64,000 nucleotides of DNA from Iris pallida. Its lineage: Eukaryota > Streptophyta > Magnoliopsida > Asparagales > Iridaceae. The notes beneath the pieces were generated by a model. The model was given only the letters and a program-made list of their open reading frames with translations, made no database searches and had not been told where the DNA came from. How positions within the stretch are numbered: position 1 is the stretch's first letter; each line of letters opens with the position of its first letter. Shown here in pieces: positions 34,526 through 45,802 of this stretch. The position numbers were made by a program, and so were the translations under genes. Location of the stretch: the NCBI GenBank assembly GCA_029216955.1, contig JANAVB010033216.1, positions 10,472,408-10,536,407 on the forward strand, read 5' to 3'.

Positions 34526-37491
34526 CAAGGTAACATAATACATGTGATCAAGTCAAAGTATCATGGCACACGTGATCAAATCAAATCACTCAAGTAAACA
34601 ACGCTATTGATATCATGTGTGTAAATATATATAGAAACATAATTAATGATGAAAGTAGGTGATAACATATAAGAGACATGGAAATAAATCATGGCAAGAC
34701 TGCAACTATATAATAGAAAATGAGACATGGACAAGAAAGAATAATAAGAACATGCATGTAAATAAACTGTACAAAGTTGACAAGGTATACTTGCCTGGTG
34801 GTAGTGCGCAAAGAACCAACAATATCCAATCACTCAGTGAGCCACAAAGGTCAAACTTCTGCAAACGACTCTGAATGTCTAAGTTTGACTAGCATATGTC
34901 CAATTCTGGACACATGGGTAAAACAATAATTTTATGCTAAAATAGTGTCTGCCATTGGATCCACTTTGCATCAAAAAATGTGCTAGAGTCTATAGGCTCT
35001 AAATTAGACAAATTATATACCTACAAGTCCAGTATTTTTATACGAACTCAACGGTATGTCCAGATTTAGATTTTGATGAGCCGTGCACAAAATTGTCCGT
35101 TGAGTCGGATCGCGGGCCCGCCAAAATAACGTTCTGGTCAACCTTCTCAGAATCAGACCAAACTTAGCTCACAGGACCAAAAAAATGATACAAGTCCAGT
35201 GGCACAAGTTTTGTCACGGTGTGACGTACATGTATGAAGTAATTATGATTTTTACAAAGGGGCCGATACGGAGAAATTTGAAGGATACACCTCGAATTCG
35301 TCGCATACAACAACCAATTCGAGTTCTGTCAAAGCCCAGACGTCCGCAACATCCGTACGTATCTTTCGATGATCACGGATTGTGACCAAGTCATTTGATT
35401 TTTCTGGACAGACCCCGTATCTGGAAAAGTTCTATGTTTTCCAAAATAGTGTGTTGTGTTTTTCCTCGATTTTAAACCAATTTTTCTAGGTGTATATTGA
35501 TGAAATCAGAATCTACAAACTGCATTTAGAAGCCGTATAGGTTTTTGTTAAACCTATTCAGGTTGTTTTCTAAGATTATTGATGGATTGGCGGTTAGTCG
35601 CCTTCCAAAATATGTTCCTGGATTTGTCCTATTCGAGACAATTTTTTGTCAACTTTGGGTCAATTTTCTGGGCAATGTAGAGCATCCAAATTCAAACTAA
35701 TTGAAGCGGTTAGAAGCCGTATAGGTTGTCAACATACCCAAAGTGGTAGATCGACAAACGATCAATCACACGTTAAGAAAATATGCTGCAAAATCAACTA
35801 AAACACTTTTGTTGCTGCACCTATTGTGGCGTCTGTGATGCTGCCCGCATGTTTTTCTATGCCCTGACCTGGGAAATCATTCGTCCTAGCATGATTTAAC
35901 CCAAATTGATCGTCCTCGCTGGGGCATAATATCGTACGAGTCTGGAGTTATACTTGTACAAGGCAAGATGATAGGTTCTCAAAATGGTTATCTTTGATTC
36001 ATTATTAGCAGCAGAAGAAACAGAGTCACATTTGGGTTACAAAGAGTATACAAAATAATTCTTTTTATTTAATAATTAGCAGAATTACAAAGCCTTTTAA
36101 TAGTCCAAACGAATTTGCCATATTGGCTAACAACACCCAAGTTCTCTCTTGCCTCCAAAGGATTTCACCGTTCCATACATCATGTCTTCCATATCTTGGT
36201 GCCATCATCCTGTTGCAAGTCCGAGCGTCAATGCGGTCGCATGTCTCAAAATGCTACGATATTTTATGCCTCAGCGCACTCAAGCGAAGCTCTGCCGCGA
36301 GCAATCTATTCCCTACATCCTGTAGGAATTCTTGTGGGGGATCAGTACTAATCCTCTCGCGTACTAATATGATCCACTTTGCTAAACCAACATTAAGTAG
36401 ATAAAATAATCATGCAGCTTAAGTTGTAATCTTTCCATCTTTGCCTTAGGGTCGATTTCATGGCATATTTAAAAGCAGTAAAGCAAGTATTTTATGGCAA
36501 GCATGTTATCATTTATTCACGTAAGCAAGCAGGCAACATATAGCAATCTCGTATTGTTTTATGGTACGACTTCTTACCAACATCGACACACTTGCCCTTG
36601 CACCGACGCAAGATGAATACACCTGAATCTTTCCCTGTCATATTATAAGTAATCGTTGTGCAGGATCTCTGTGTGTCTGCACCATTCAGTCCACCGGCCC
36701 CTATCTATATAAAGATCATTAACATTTACCATGTCGGAATGGACTTACGTTTCTCAAATGCATTGCGACGCACACTTTCAGCCTAGGTTACGATCCTTAC
36801 TGAAGCTCCAGCAATGCTCATGATTCCTTGCTAGGATAATCATTCCTCCTAAGCCGAACAGTCTCGACGCCCCGACAACCATGTTCGAGAAAAATGAACC
36901 CGTGTATGGGTTAATTAAAAGTCCATTTGATCATGCAACATGCATCTACTCATATAACCAAACATAGTCCGAGTCCAAAACTCAGACTTCACATCGTTCC
37001 ACATTTCTCACATTCTCGTTCATTTCTTTTCTATGTTCTCACTTTTTTTGGTACAATTTCTTTCTTCCGATGTTTCAACGCCTCGATTCAAGGTCCAAGT
37101 GAATGACCCGAAAGTCCCAAACAATTCAAGCATCATACTATGACTTAACGTTCAATGATACGCGATTCATACATTTGATGTACGCCGACACTAATGTGCT
37201 AGACTTATGTTCATTCCCTCTCACTCGTGCACTGAGGTACACCTCGATGGAGTATTCAATGTTCTACAGTTCGTGCACTAAGGCACTCGCGTCGATGTAG
37301 TCTCTCAATATTCTAGCAAACTAACTCGTGCACGGAGTAACGCATTTGATTGATGTTCAATGACTCGTGCCTTGAGGCACATTTCGATCCAATTGTTTAA
37401 TGTCCCATGACTCGTGCATTTGATGCACTCGTCGATACAGTTATCCCATATTCTTATGGCTTGCGTACTAAGGCGCTTGGCTTTGCGGTAC
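34526..37491. other. Unassigned repeat-like region
   Basis: No convincing gene was found. Near 34780-34800 the minus strand reads CAGGCAAGTATACCTTG, the same block found in the L2 LTRs. This suggests that at least 34526-35400 is an old large-LTR fragment on the minus strand. A roughly 90-codon minus-strand stretch with one stop (about 36075-36335) is not recognised. The last 280 bases are a degenerate tandem repeat. Everything else is featureless AT-rich sequence. Confidence 0.5.
37216..37490. repeat. Degenerate tandem repeat with ACTCGTGCAC-type units
   Basis: Units of about 40-55 bases begin with CTCGTGCAC or a variant followed by GAGGCAC- or AAGGCAC-type sequence, then TCGATG-like and TCAATG/TTCTATG-like parts. 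Six units can be followed by eye. This looks like an old minisatellite. Confidence 0.55.
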
Positions 37492-37643
37492 TGTAGACAC
37501 CTAGAAATAGTTTCAAGAATTTTTTACAATTTTTCGGTAATATTTTGGAATTTATCTTGATTTATTTGGAGTTAAAATAAATTTTTAATAATTTTCTGTA
37601 ATTGAAATAACCAATTATACAATCAGCATCCTAGTCAACTACG
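37492..37643 (+). mobile_element. LTR start fragment of an older element, cut by Tat-4
   Basis: The sequence starts TGTAGACACCTAGAAATAG, a start typical of plant gypsy LTRs, and runs about 150 bases before the Tat-4 LTR edge at 37644. The rest would lie beyond Tat-4, outside the window. It is supported only by the terminal sequence and AT-rich character. Confidence 0.45.
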
Positions 37644-39145
37644 TGTTTGTCATTGATTATAAAAGAACAGAACAATTTTATAGGAGGACTGGACTTTTAC
37701 TTCACAATACAAACTCGCTTGTACAAAAGAGAGCCTAGGAACAAAACCTAGGAAAAGCAATCTAAAGTACAATTGTTTATTTTTGATTTTGGGAGGTGAC
37801 GGTAGAGGCTCGGGAGAGTGACGACAACTCTGCCTTACTCCTTGGACGATCGGACGTCGCTTCTGCTCCAGGGAAGAAATGCTCTTTGTGTGGACGGGGG
37901 TTGCTGATATCTCTGCTCGAGCTCTGTGCGTATAACTCTGTGTCTTCTCTCGTCCCTACATCCCTTTGATATTTATATGAGTGGGGTGTGCAGTAATTGC
38001 CCCTTAAAAAGTGGGTGGTTAGGGATTCGTTAAGATTTGTCTTGATCCTGTTTGTTGAAAATCAATCCGGGCTGTTAATATTGATTGTAACAAATTCGGG
38101 CGGTTTAATATTGATTGCACCAAATCTGCATGGTTTGTTGGAAATCGATCTGGACAGTTAATGTTGATTACAATAGATCTGTATTGTGATGATTTGTTGA
38201 TATCAGCAAATCCAAGTAAATAAATCTTGGTCAATCTCTTGCCACGTGTCCCAAATGCCTATTATGTCGATTGCCATAAATCTAAATTATTAAGATTTGA
38301 TCAACTCCTGCCACATGTCCCAACTGCTGCGAGCCGCATGGAGGACTGTCATAGTTGAGCCGCATGAGTGCGGTCTCGTGTCAGAGCCGTATAAGGGTGG
38401 CCTTATCTGAACCGCATGGAAGTCCTTTAATCTGAACTGCATGAAGGTCCTAACAACTAAGCCGCATGGACATCCTTACAACTGAGCCGCATGGAAGTCC
38501 TTACAACTGAGCCGCATGGACGTCCTTACAACTGAGCCGCATGGAAGTCCTTTAATCTGAACTGTATGGAGGTCCTTTAATCTGAACCGCATGGAAGTCC
38601 TTTAATCTGACCCACATGGAGGTCCTTACAACTGAGCTGCATGGACGTCCTTACAACTGAGCCGCATGGAAGTCCTTTAATCTGAACCGCATGGAGGTCC
38701 TTACAACTGAGCCGCATGGACGTCCTTACAACTGAGCCGCATAAAGAGCTTTGGAAATGGGCAGGTCATGCCAGCTATAAAGATTTTCCTCGTCTCTCTA
38801 GGAGTACGTCAAGAGTCATCATTTTACCTTTATGTCAGAGCTGTCAATCCGTTGTGTCCAGGCTGCTTCATTACGTCAGAGCATTAAATGAGTTAGTTGC
38901 ACATAGTAATGATGGCCAACTGTGGATGGCTGCTTTTGAACTACCCATAGCCACGTGGCTTTTTCGAGCCGCATAGAGCTCTCAGGGATTTTTGAGCCGC
39001 ATGATGCTCTAGGGGACTTATGAGCCGCATGAAGCTCTAAAGGACTTGTGAGCCGTATAAAGCTCTAAGTGAATTTCTGAGCTGCATGAGACTCCCACTG
39101 ATTTGAGCCGCATGGATTTTACTTGTTCTTTTCCATGCTTCTATA
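37644..39145 (-). mobile_element. Tat-4 3' LTR
   Basis: On the minus strand it starts TATAGAAGCATGGAAAAG (TG changed to TA) and ends AATGACAAACA. It shares the R/U5 part with the Tat-3 LTRs (TTTTACTTCAC, ACAAACTCGCTTGTAC, AGAACAGAAC on the plus strand). U3 (38330-39120) is packed with GCCGCATG motifs. A TATA box lies at 37971-37977 (minus). Confidence 0.88.
38385..38745. repeat. Tandem array of about 26-bp units with a GCCGCATGGA core in Tat-4 U3
   Basis: About fourteen units of the form ACTGAGCCGCATGGA followed by CGTCCTTACA, or CTGAACCGCATGGA followed by AGTCCTTTAAT, run head to tail. The core is better kept than the spacer. It is a local amplification of the family motif. Confidence 0.85.
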
Positions 39146-39160
39146 AGACCCCCTTCAAAG
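39146..39160 (-). other. Tat-4 polypurine tract
   Basis: The plus strand reads AGACCCCCTTCAAAG, so the minus strand reads CTTTGAAGGGGGTCT directly before the 3' LTR. It is the same as in Tat-3. Confidence 0.85.
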
Positions 39161-39189
39161 TTTTTAATTTACAAAATTGAAATACTTTG

Positions 39190-39310
39190 AATAAGAAGCA
39201 TGGCTATATCCGCATAAGATCTCTGTACCGCATAGACCCCTCTGGCGGCATAGAATATTCTGGTCGCATGGACGTTCTGACCGCATGGATGTTCTGGCTG
39301 TATAGACTGT
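39190..39310. repeat. Motif cluster upstream of the Tat-4 antisense promoter
   Basis: CCGCAT or CGCATGGA-type copies recur near 39208, 39226, 39243, 39262 and 39281. Related clusters occupy the same position in Tat-1 and Tat-3. Confidence 0.6.
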
Positions 39311-39532
39311 TCTGTGCCACGTAGGCATCTTATTTATTTGCCTTTGATTTTTTTTGATTTAAAGCCGTCTTTTGGGATAGGATCCCAAGAGTCAGCTTTA
39401 AATATTTATATTTTGCCTTAATGATTAGGATTAATCTTTTCGCATACAGGGGTTAGAAATCCAAGAGTCGGCTTTATTTTCTAGGCGGTGCGTCATGCGA
39501 AGCGTCCCTTGATCCGCACGCCCCCATCAGCC

Positions 39533-39540
39533 TATAAATA
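39533..39540 (+). promoter_or_regulatory. TATA box of the Tat-4 antisense gene
   Basis: CCTATAAATATGG lies about 100 bases upstream of the exon 1 ATG, followed by a GAGAGAGA leader. It matches Tat-1 and Tat-3. Confidence 0.7.
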
Positions 39541-39636
39541 TGGGTTCTTTGGGAGAGAGAGACTCTTTACTTTCTTTTCTCTTCAACTTTTCTTGCCCCA
39601 GTTGCCGTCATTTTCTCTCTCGATCACCAATCAACA

Positions 39637-42600
39637 ATGGCCCCCAAAGCTTCCTCTAGCGCTGTGGCGAAGGGTAAGAGAGCGGCTTCTTCATCGACTG
39701 AGGCGCCCACAGTTCATCCTGATATCCACTCCGCCATTGATGGTAAGGATTATGTGGAAGATCGTATGCTTCAAACCCTAACAAAAAATGGCTCTGTTGC
39801 ATATTTTATGCACAAGCCTTTTCTCTTTGGCATTTAATGCGTCCTTCGTCTTCATTGAACTGCCCAAGTTCAGTACGATGAAGCCGCATATGTTGTATGG
39901 GCCGTATGAACTTCTCATGTCCGAGCCGCATGGGGTATGCCCCATGTTTGAGCCGCATGAGAATGACTGAGCCGCATAAGCACCTTTAAAACTGAACCGC
40001 ATGAAGTCCTACTGAACAGAACCGCATGAGCTCATGATAAACTGGGCCGCATAAGCACCTTTAAAACTGAACCACATAAAGTCCCATCGAATCAGAACCG
40101 CATGAGCTTCTGATAAACTGGGCCGCATAAGCACCTTTAAAACTGAACCGCATGAAGTCCCATCGAATCAGAACCGCATAAGCTTATCTGAACTGGGCCG
40201 CATAAGCCTCATTAAACAGAATCGCATGAGCTCTTTTAGAACTGAGCCGCATGAAGTCTCCTTTAAAACCTGGACCGCATAAGCTCATCTGAACTCGGCC
40301 GTGTGAGACCCTGCTAAACAAAGCTGTATGAAGTCCCTTGAACAGAATCGCATATGAACCCATCAAAGTAGAGCCGCATGAACTACGTTAAAACTGAGCC
40401 GCATAAGGACCCATCAAAACAGAGCCGCATGAACTCCGTTAAAACTGAGCCGCATAAGGACCCGTCCAAACAGAGCCGCATGAACTCTGTTAAAACTGAG
40501 CCGCATAAGGACCCGTCTAAACAGAGCCGCATGAACTCTTTTTAAATATTTTCTGGTCATCTCCTGACTTTGTTTCCTTTGTCCTTCTTTCAGTGAATTT
40601 GCCAGTTAATGCTACGGAAGAACCTCTGGTGGGTCGCGCCCAATCTGCTGTGGGCTATAGGTATGACCACATAGTCGAGTATGTGGTGAACCAGTTTCCA
40701 AAAGACGAACCTTTGGAGAGGCTGGATGACATTAAAAAATAGTCCTTCTTCTTTATTTCGGGAATAATAAACTCAGGGCTGCTGGGGGGCAAACACTTGA
40801 AGCCTGCGTTCCTCTTCGGGGATGCCCTGACTGTGAAGAACTCCCAAGTTCTGGATGTATCTAAGAGCTAGAGTTTTACTTCTGACGGGATGGCGATCCA
40901 TATTTCCCTGATGGAGCGTCACTTTCCACTGTCATGGTTCAACATGTTGCCCATGACCAGGAAGATGGAGGATTCCTTGACTCCGACCTGGAGCGAGATA
41001 ATTGTGGGCAAAATTCACTATAACAATAACATGCAGTCAGTTTACGCGGGCAGGGTACCAGTCAGCCATTATGTGATGGGGTTGGCCCAAGGCAGTTTCC
41101 TGAATGTGCAGGGTCCCAATTTCATGTTCTCCGAAGCTGACACTTTTCGGAACCAGCTCGCTCGGAAGGGGTCCTATCCGATTGGCCGGTTGTCGCTATC
41201 GAGTTGGGTATACCCTATCCCTTCGTGGACCAATCTGTCCATGTGGATCGCGCAGGAATACGAGACTCCACTGCGCAAGATTGGACTTTACCATGCAATT
41301 CAGGGTACCAGCCACGGCTTGCCTATAAACAAAAAATTGTTCATGGCCCTGCTGGAGATGTATAACCGCCGCATGGGGACCTTCTTTACGCCTTTGGAGG
41401 AGATGGGGCTTGCTCTGTACGAGATGTATGTCGTCTCCAAGCTGCCTTGGAGAGATTAAGTCTTTGAGATGTACACTCCTACGAATGAGGAATTTGAAGA
41501 ATTAGAGGAGAGGTTCCCGGGCTTCGTTGCCGTCTATCGGGAATTGCTGTGTCATCACAGCACGTGCCAGCAGCTGTCGAAAAAAAAGAATGACAGCTCG
41601 GAAGGGAACCTTCCTCACACAAAGGCCTGACTCTCTTATCTTTTTAAGCTCGGTGCCTCAGGCCGGGTTGCTCCCCAAAGTCCTCGCACTCGGGAGGAGG
41701 TGCAGGACCAAGTATCGACCGCCAAGAGGACAAGAACCACCGGTGACAGGTTCGGGAGTAAATCTGACTCCTTTGCTTATTTCTATCAGGCCACTCAGCC
41801 ATTGTCCGAGAAGGCTATTCTGGCCGGATTCTTGATGGTATGGCTACAAAATTGCATAGTCTCAGGAGGGGCTGGTTCCATCGAGAGAATCAGCCGTAAT
41901 TTCATCATCCCTGCTGTGAAGCTGGTCTTCGGAGTTAGGCTAGCTCTACTCCCGACCATGGTGTGTAGTATACACCATGGCCTTCACACTTTTACGTCCA
42001 AGGTCATCGCTTGTAACGCGACGAAGGACTTTGAATGCGTTGAACTGCCATACCACTATCTGATGGGGTAGTTGCTGATGCATTGCCGGTCTTTAATGAG
42101 GCCTGGCCCCGAATATGGCATAACTGTAGATGACGCCTTCATCTTCCAATATCGCCGCAAGCCTTTGGATTGCGAGACTATGCGCGCTTGTAGGATGGTG
42201 CTGTCAAGAGTGGACAGATACAATTTTTTTGTATCTGTTCCTCGATTTACTACTGAGGAAATAAGGGTTGTACATCTGGATGGTATTGGGCCTCCCCACT
42301 TCTTAGACGACAAAATGCTCCTTTGGTTGCACAACATTCGCCCTTCCCACCTGGTATACCGCAATCGCAACGCTGTCTACTTGGAGCCTTACTTGCCCAG
42401 TAGGTTCGCCCGACAGTTTGGGTATAGCCAGCTTTTCCTGGACAGTCCCAGCTCTTGCCTGGGTTTTGAAGGCAGCGTCCTCGATGGCATCAGGGCCTGG
42501 CATTATTATAATACGGTTCACACCCATACTAGATTCTCGGTTCCTGATACTGGGGATTCAGGAGAGATCTTGTATTTGGCAGCTCTCTACCACGTCATGG

Positions 42601-44576
42601 CGAACAAGCCTCCTGTTGGCTTTGACCCGAGTACCAGCTTCATTGTTGGTACCGGCTTGGAGGAGAAATCCAAGGGGTCTAAGGCGAGAAAGAGGTGGGA
42701 GAACATGGTCGATGTGCCGGACTCGGAGTCCAGCAACGCGGACGAAGAGGATGATGAACACGCTCCCGATAATACTCTCCCTCTTACATATGAGGTGGTA
42801 GTGGATCAACCGCCTGTTGAGCCGAGCTCTTTTCGAAAGCGAAGCAGGCCTGAGTCTGTTGGTGGCGGCAGAACCTACTCCGTAAAACGGGCTGCGGTTA
42901 AGCCTTGTCAACTGTTTATTAAGGAGAGAGGCGAGGATATGGGCACCATTTCGAAGGTGAATTGAATTACAACCATCTCCTTCTTTAGCTCTTCATTTTC
43001 CTGAACTATGATCTAATTATTTTTCTTTTCTCTGTAGGCGTCAGAAGAGTCGGACTCTCGAGAACCGACCGCTGTTTCTGAAGTCAACCCGGCCCTGACC
43101 ACTTTGATTAGTGACATGTGTGCCGAAATTATTTTTGTCGGGGTTCTCTCGGCGGCGGCTGAGGGGTCTCACATTGCTGAGGTCTCGACCCAGGGTGACG
43201 TAGGCTCCACTGAACCCGTCCCCGAGACTGCTAAACTTCAGTAGGGTAACGCTGATCCAGTTGTATCTCCTTTCGGGACGGCTGGGGCAGAGGAACCAGC
43301 TGAATTCGGCTTGGGTGTCGCTGGCGAAGAGATTACGGGGGCTGTGAGCGAACCTCAGCCTCCGCAACTCTCCCATGGTAAGATAAGCCAAGTCTTGACT
43401 AGTAGGGAGGCTCATTCTCTCTATCATCACATCCTTTGGATTAAGCTGATTGATGGTTGCTCTGGACATACAGGTCCTGCTCCTTCACTACCAATGACGG
43501 ACCTTGTCAGGGTAGAGTTTGCTAGAGGGGACCCGGTAGAAAAGAGTGTGCCTCCTCCCCCTCCAACTCACATTAAGGGACCTCCAGCTGAATCAAGTTC
43601 GGGAGAGCAGACGACAGAACGGTCGGGGCGGGAAGAAATGATCCCTGCATCGTCTTCTGTTCGTGTGGCTCCAGAGGTTGACCTCTCCACCCTGCCGAGT
43701 CTCCAGATCCTTCGGGCTACGGAAGAATAATTAGCTGCTATTCAAGCGTCTTTTTGCTCGGAATTTGTTTCCCTCGTGGCAAGGGTAGCAAGTTCCTGTG
43801 CACCATCTTCGACCCTATCAACTACCCTGCCTTTGACACCGTCTTCTTTGGAAGTTCTGGATGAATCATCAAAGGATGTAGTTGACAGTTTCTATCGTCA
43901 CATGAGGCAAGGAGTTGAAGCTACGGTGGAGAGGGAGACCTCTTTTGCCTTGGCCCATCAATACGCTCGAGGCCAGATTGAAATCCTTAGAACCCTCCCC
44001 GGTGGGGCAGGGATAGTTGCGTTGCTGGAGCCCAAATTGCTAGAGGCGGATCAGCTTGTGGCCTAGTTTCAAGTACTGTGGCAAGTTGATCTGTCTTCAG
44101 CGTTAGATCAGGAGCGGGCCTTCCTCATCACTGTCGTGGAGAAGGTACGGACCGTACGAGATACGTCTAAGTTGGTTATCATAAAGGACCTCGACGATCT
44201 GTCTATTCAGTGCGATCAGCTGAGATGCAGAAGCGAGGATTGTATGGCTCGGAAAGCGGCCGCCTCTCACGGAATAATTGATACGAGGGAGTAGATTCTC
44301 GAGCTCCAGAGGAAGCTGGCTTTCTTGGAATCTGAGCTCGAGGCCTCCCGCGCGGATAAAAAGCTAATCGTTCAGGGGGCCGAAAAGGTCACCCGAGCTT
44401 CTGCTAGCTTGGAGCGTGCTCTGAAGAGACTCGAAGATGGCTGGCAGGCCCACGCACATCTGAAGGATGCAGAGCGGCTGACTCAGGAGGCTGAGCATCG
44501 GGCTAAGTTGCGATTTGAGCGATCAACTACCGTGCTGAGGAACTGCCTCAGAGAATTATGTATAGCCGAACCATAG
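39637..44576 (+). pseudogene. Tat-4 antisense spliced gene: PMD-like protein, nonsense mutations only
   Basis: Exon 1 (39637-39742) starts MAPKASSS. Intron 1 (39743-40593, GTAAGG to TTTCAG, phase 1) is the motif array. Exon 2 (40594-42956) has NLPVN, FFTPLEEMGLALYEM (about 41385-41430) and GSIERISRNF (about 41875-41905). Intron 2 is 42957-43037 (GTGAAT to TGTAG, phase 0). Exon 3 is 43038-43377. Intron 3 is 43378-43473 (GTAAGA to TACAG, phase 1). Exon 4 (43474-44576) encodes an acidic/serine-rich part and a coiled coil ending LRELCIAEP. Basic residues FRKRSRPES (about 42832) suggest nuclear entry. One frame runs through all exons, broken only by stops (about 40740, 40869, 41457, 41628, 42069, 43245, 43728, 44064, 44292), several consistent with C-to-T or G-to-A change. 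The PMD assignment is by pattern only. Confidence 0.7.
39743..40593 (+). repeat. Intron 1 of the Tat-4 antisense gene, filled with GCCGCATGA motifs
   Basis: From about 39890 to 40535 the intron is an irregular array of GAGCCGCATGAACTC, GAACCGCATGAAGTC and GGGCCGCATAAGCAC-type units about 20-30 bases apart, over twenty copies, mostly in one orientation. The exons on each side carry none. Length is 851 bases against 522 in Tat-3 and 347 in Tat-1, so the array size varies. Confidence 0.8.
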
Positions 44577-44722
44577 CCGACCTTTTTTGGCGCATCTGGA
44601 GGATGCAGAGCGGCTGACTCAGGAGGCTGAGCGTCAGGCTAAGCTGCGATTTGAGCGATCAACCGCCGTGCTGAGGAACCACCTCAGAGAATTATGTATA
44701 GCCGAACCATAGCCGGCCTTTT
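44457..44722 (+). repeat. 136-bp tandem duplication at the 3' end of the Tat-4 antisense gene
   Basis: Two copies, starting at 44457 and 44593, share GATGCAGAGCGGCTGACTCA, GATTTGAGCGATCAAC and GAATTATGTATAGCCGAACC. The duplicated part contains the end of the coiled coil, the stop codon and the first 3' UTR bases. The second copy is beyond the stop, so it should not change the protein. Confidence 0.85.
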
Positions 44723-44726
44723 TTCT

Positions 44727-45799
44727 TTCTTTCTTTATCATTTTCCTTCTTTTTGATAGGGACATGGTCCTCGAATATGTAGTACTTTTGCTTTTCAATA
44801 AATGACTATGTTTTCATCATCCATCATCTATTGTCTTGTACTGTATCTTTGGTATTTGTGATGTTTGCCCCACTGGGGGACTATTTGTGGACCTATTACC
44901 CTTGGCATACCTTGGTTTTAGGTACGAATAATAAGTTTGATTAGGGATACCTATAACAATTCCACGGTAAGGTGGCCATGGAAGTTCTTGGTATCGAGCG
45001 AAAGAGTGCCATGGGGTAGCTGGGCCCCAGAGGCATGATGAGGAAGGAGCTGCATGTACTAGAGGACTTAGTACAAGATTTGTGGTCACAGAGGATATTT
45101 GTGGTCAACAGAGAAAATTTGTGGTCAACTGAGGACATTTGTGGTCAACTGAGGACATTTGTGGTCAACAGAGGACATTTATGGGCCTATTATCCTTGAC
45201 GTACCCTGGTTTTGGGTACAAATAATAAGTTGAGAGAGAACCAAGATACTTACTCAGAGGTAATGAGGACGTGGTAAATATGAGGGTTTCTTCGATGGAA
45301 TCTTCCTACTCAGAGGTAATGAGGACGTGGCAGGAGTGGACACCATGAAGGGTACATAGAACAACTCAGAGGTAATATGGACGTGGAAGTTCTACGTGAG
45401 GGGTGGTTTGTTTTTTATGGAAGTGAAACAACTGAGAGGTGACATCGACGTGGTTGTTTCGGGAAATTTGTGGATCTGTTACCCTTTTTATGCACTGACA
45501 GTGCGGGTAGTGGATCATGAGGAAGGAGCTCTTTTTAGGAAAAAAGTTCAGAGGTACGATCATACATGACTTACTACCCAGAAGATGCGATATAGATTCA
45601 TCTGGAGTGACCAGAGTGTAAGTTCAGCGGTAACTGCAGGTACATAACTCAACAATCTGGGAGATTTGGAGTCAGAATGTAAGTTCAACAGTACCAGAGG
45701 GTACATAACTCAACAATCGGAGAGATTTGGAGTCAGAATATAAATTCAGCGGTACCAGAGGGTACATAACTCAACAATCTGGGAGATTTGGAGGATGTC
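44727..45799. repeat. Tat-4 convergent intergenic region with CAGAGGTAAT motif repeats
   Basis: This lies between the antisense gene end and the integrase end. ACTCAGAGGTAATGAGGACG-type motifs recur near 45255, 45309 and 45364, with variants near 45428, 45549, 45630, 45675 and 45745. GTGGTCAACTGAGGACATTT repeats several times at 45080-45180, and a CCTTG.TACC.TGGTTTT.GGTAC segment occurs twice (44905 and 45195). Tat-1 has the same motif at 16500-16880. No gene was found. Confidence 0.65.
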
Positions 45800-45802
45800 G
45801 TT

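Noticed and set aside
36335..36375. Similarity of CCTCTCGCGTACTA to the end of large-subunit rRNA
   Set aside because: Only about ten bases agree, and the flanks do not follow rRNA, so no rRNA gene is called.
38385..38745. Regular 26-bp repeats that could suggest a CRISPR-like array
   Set aside because: The units run directly head to tail with no unique spacers. They are a minisatellite inside the U3 of a plant retrotransposon LTR.
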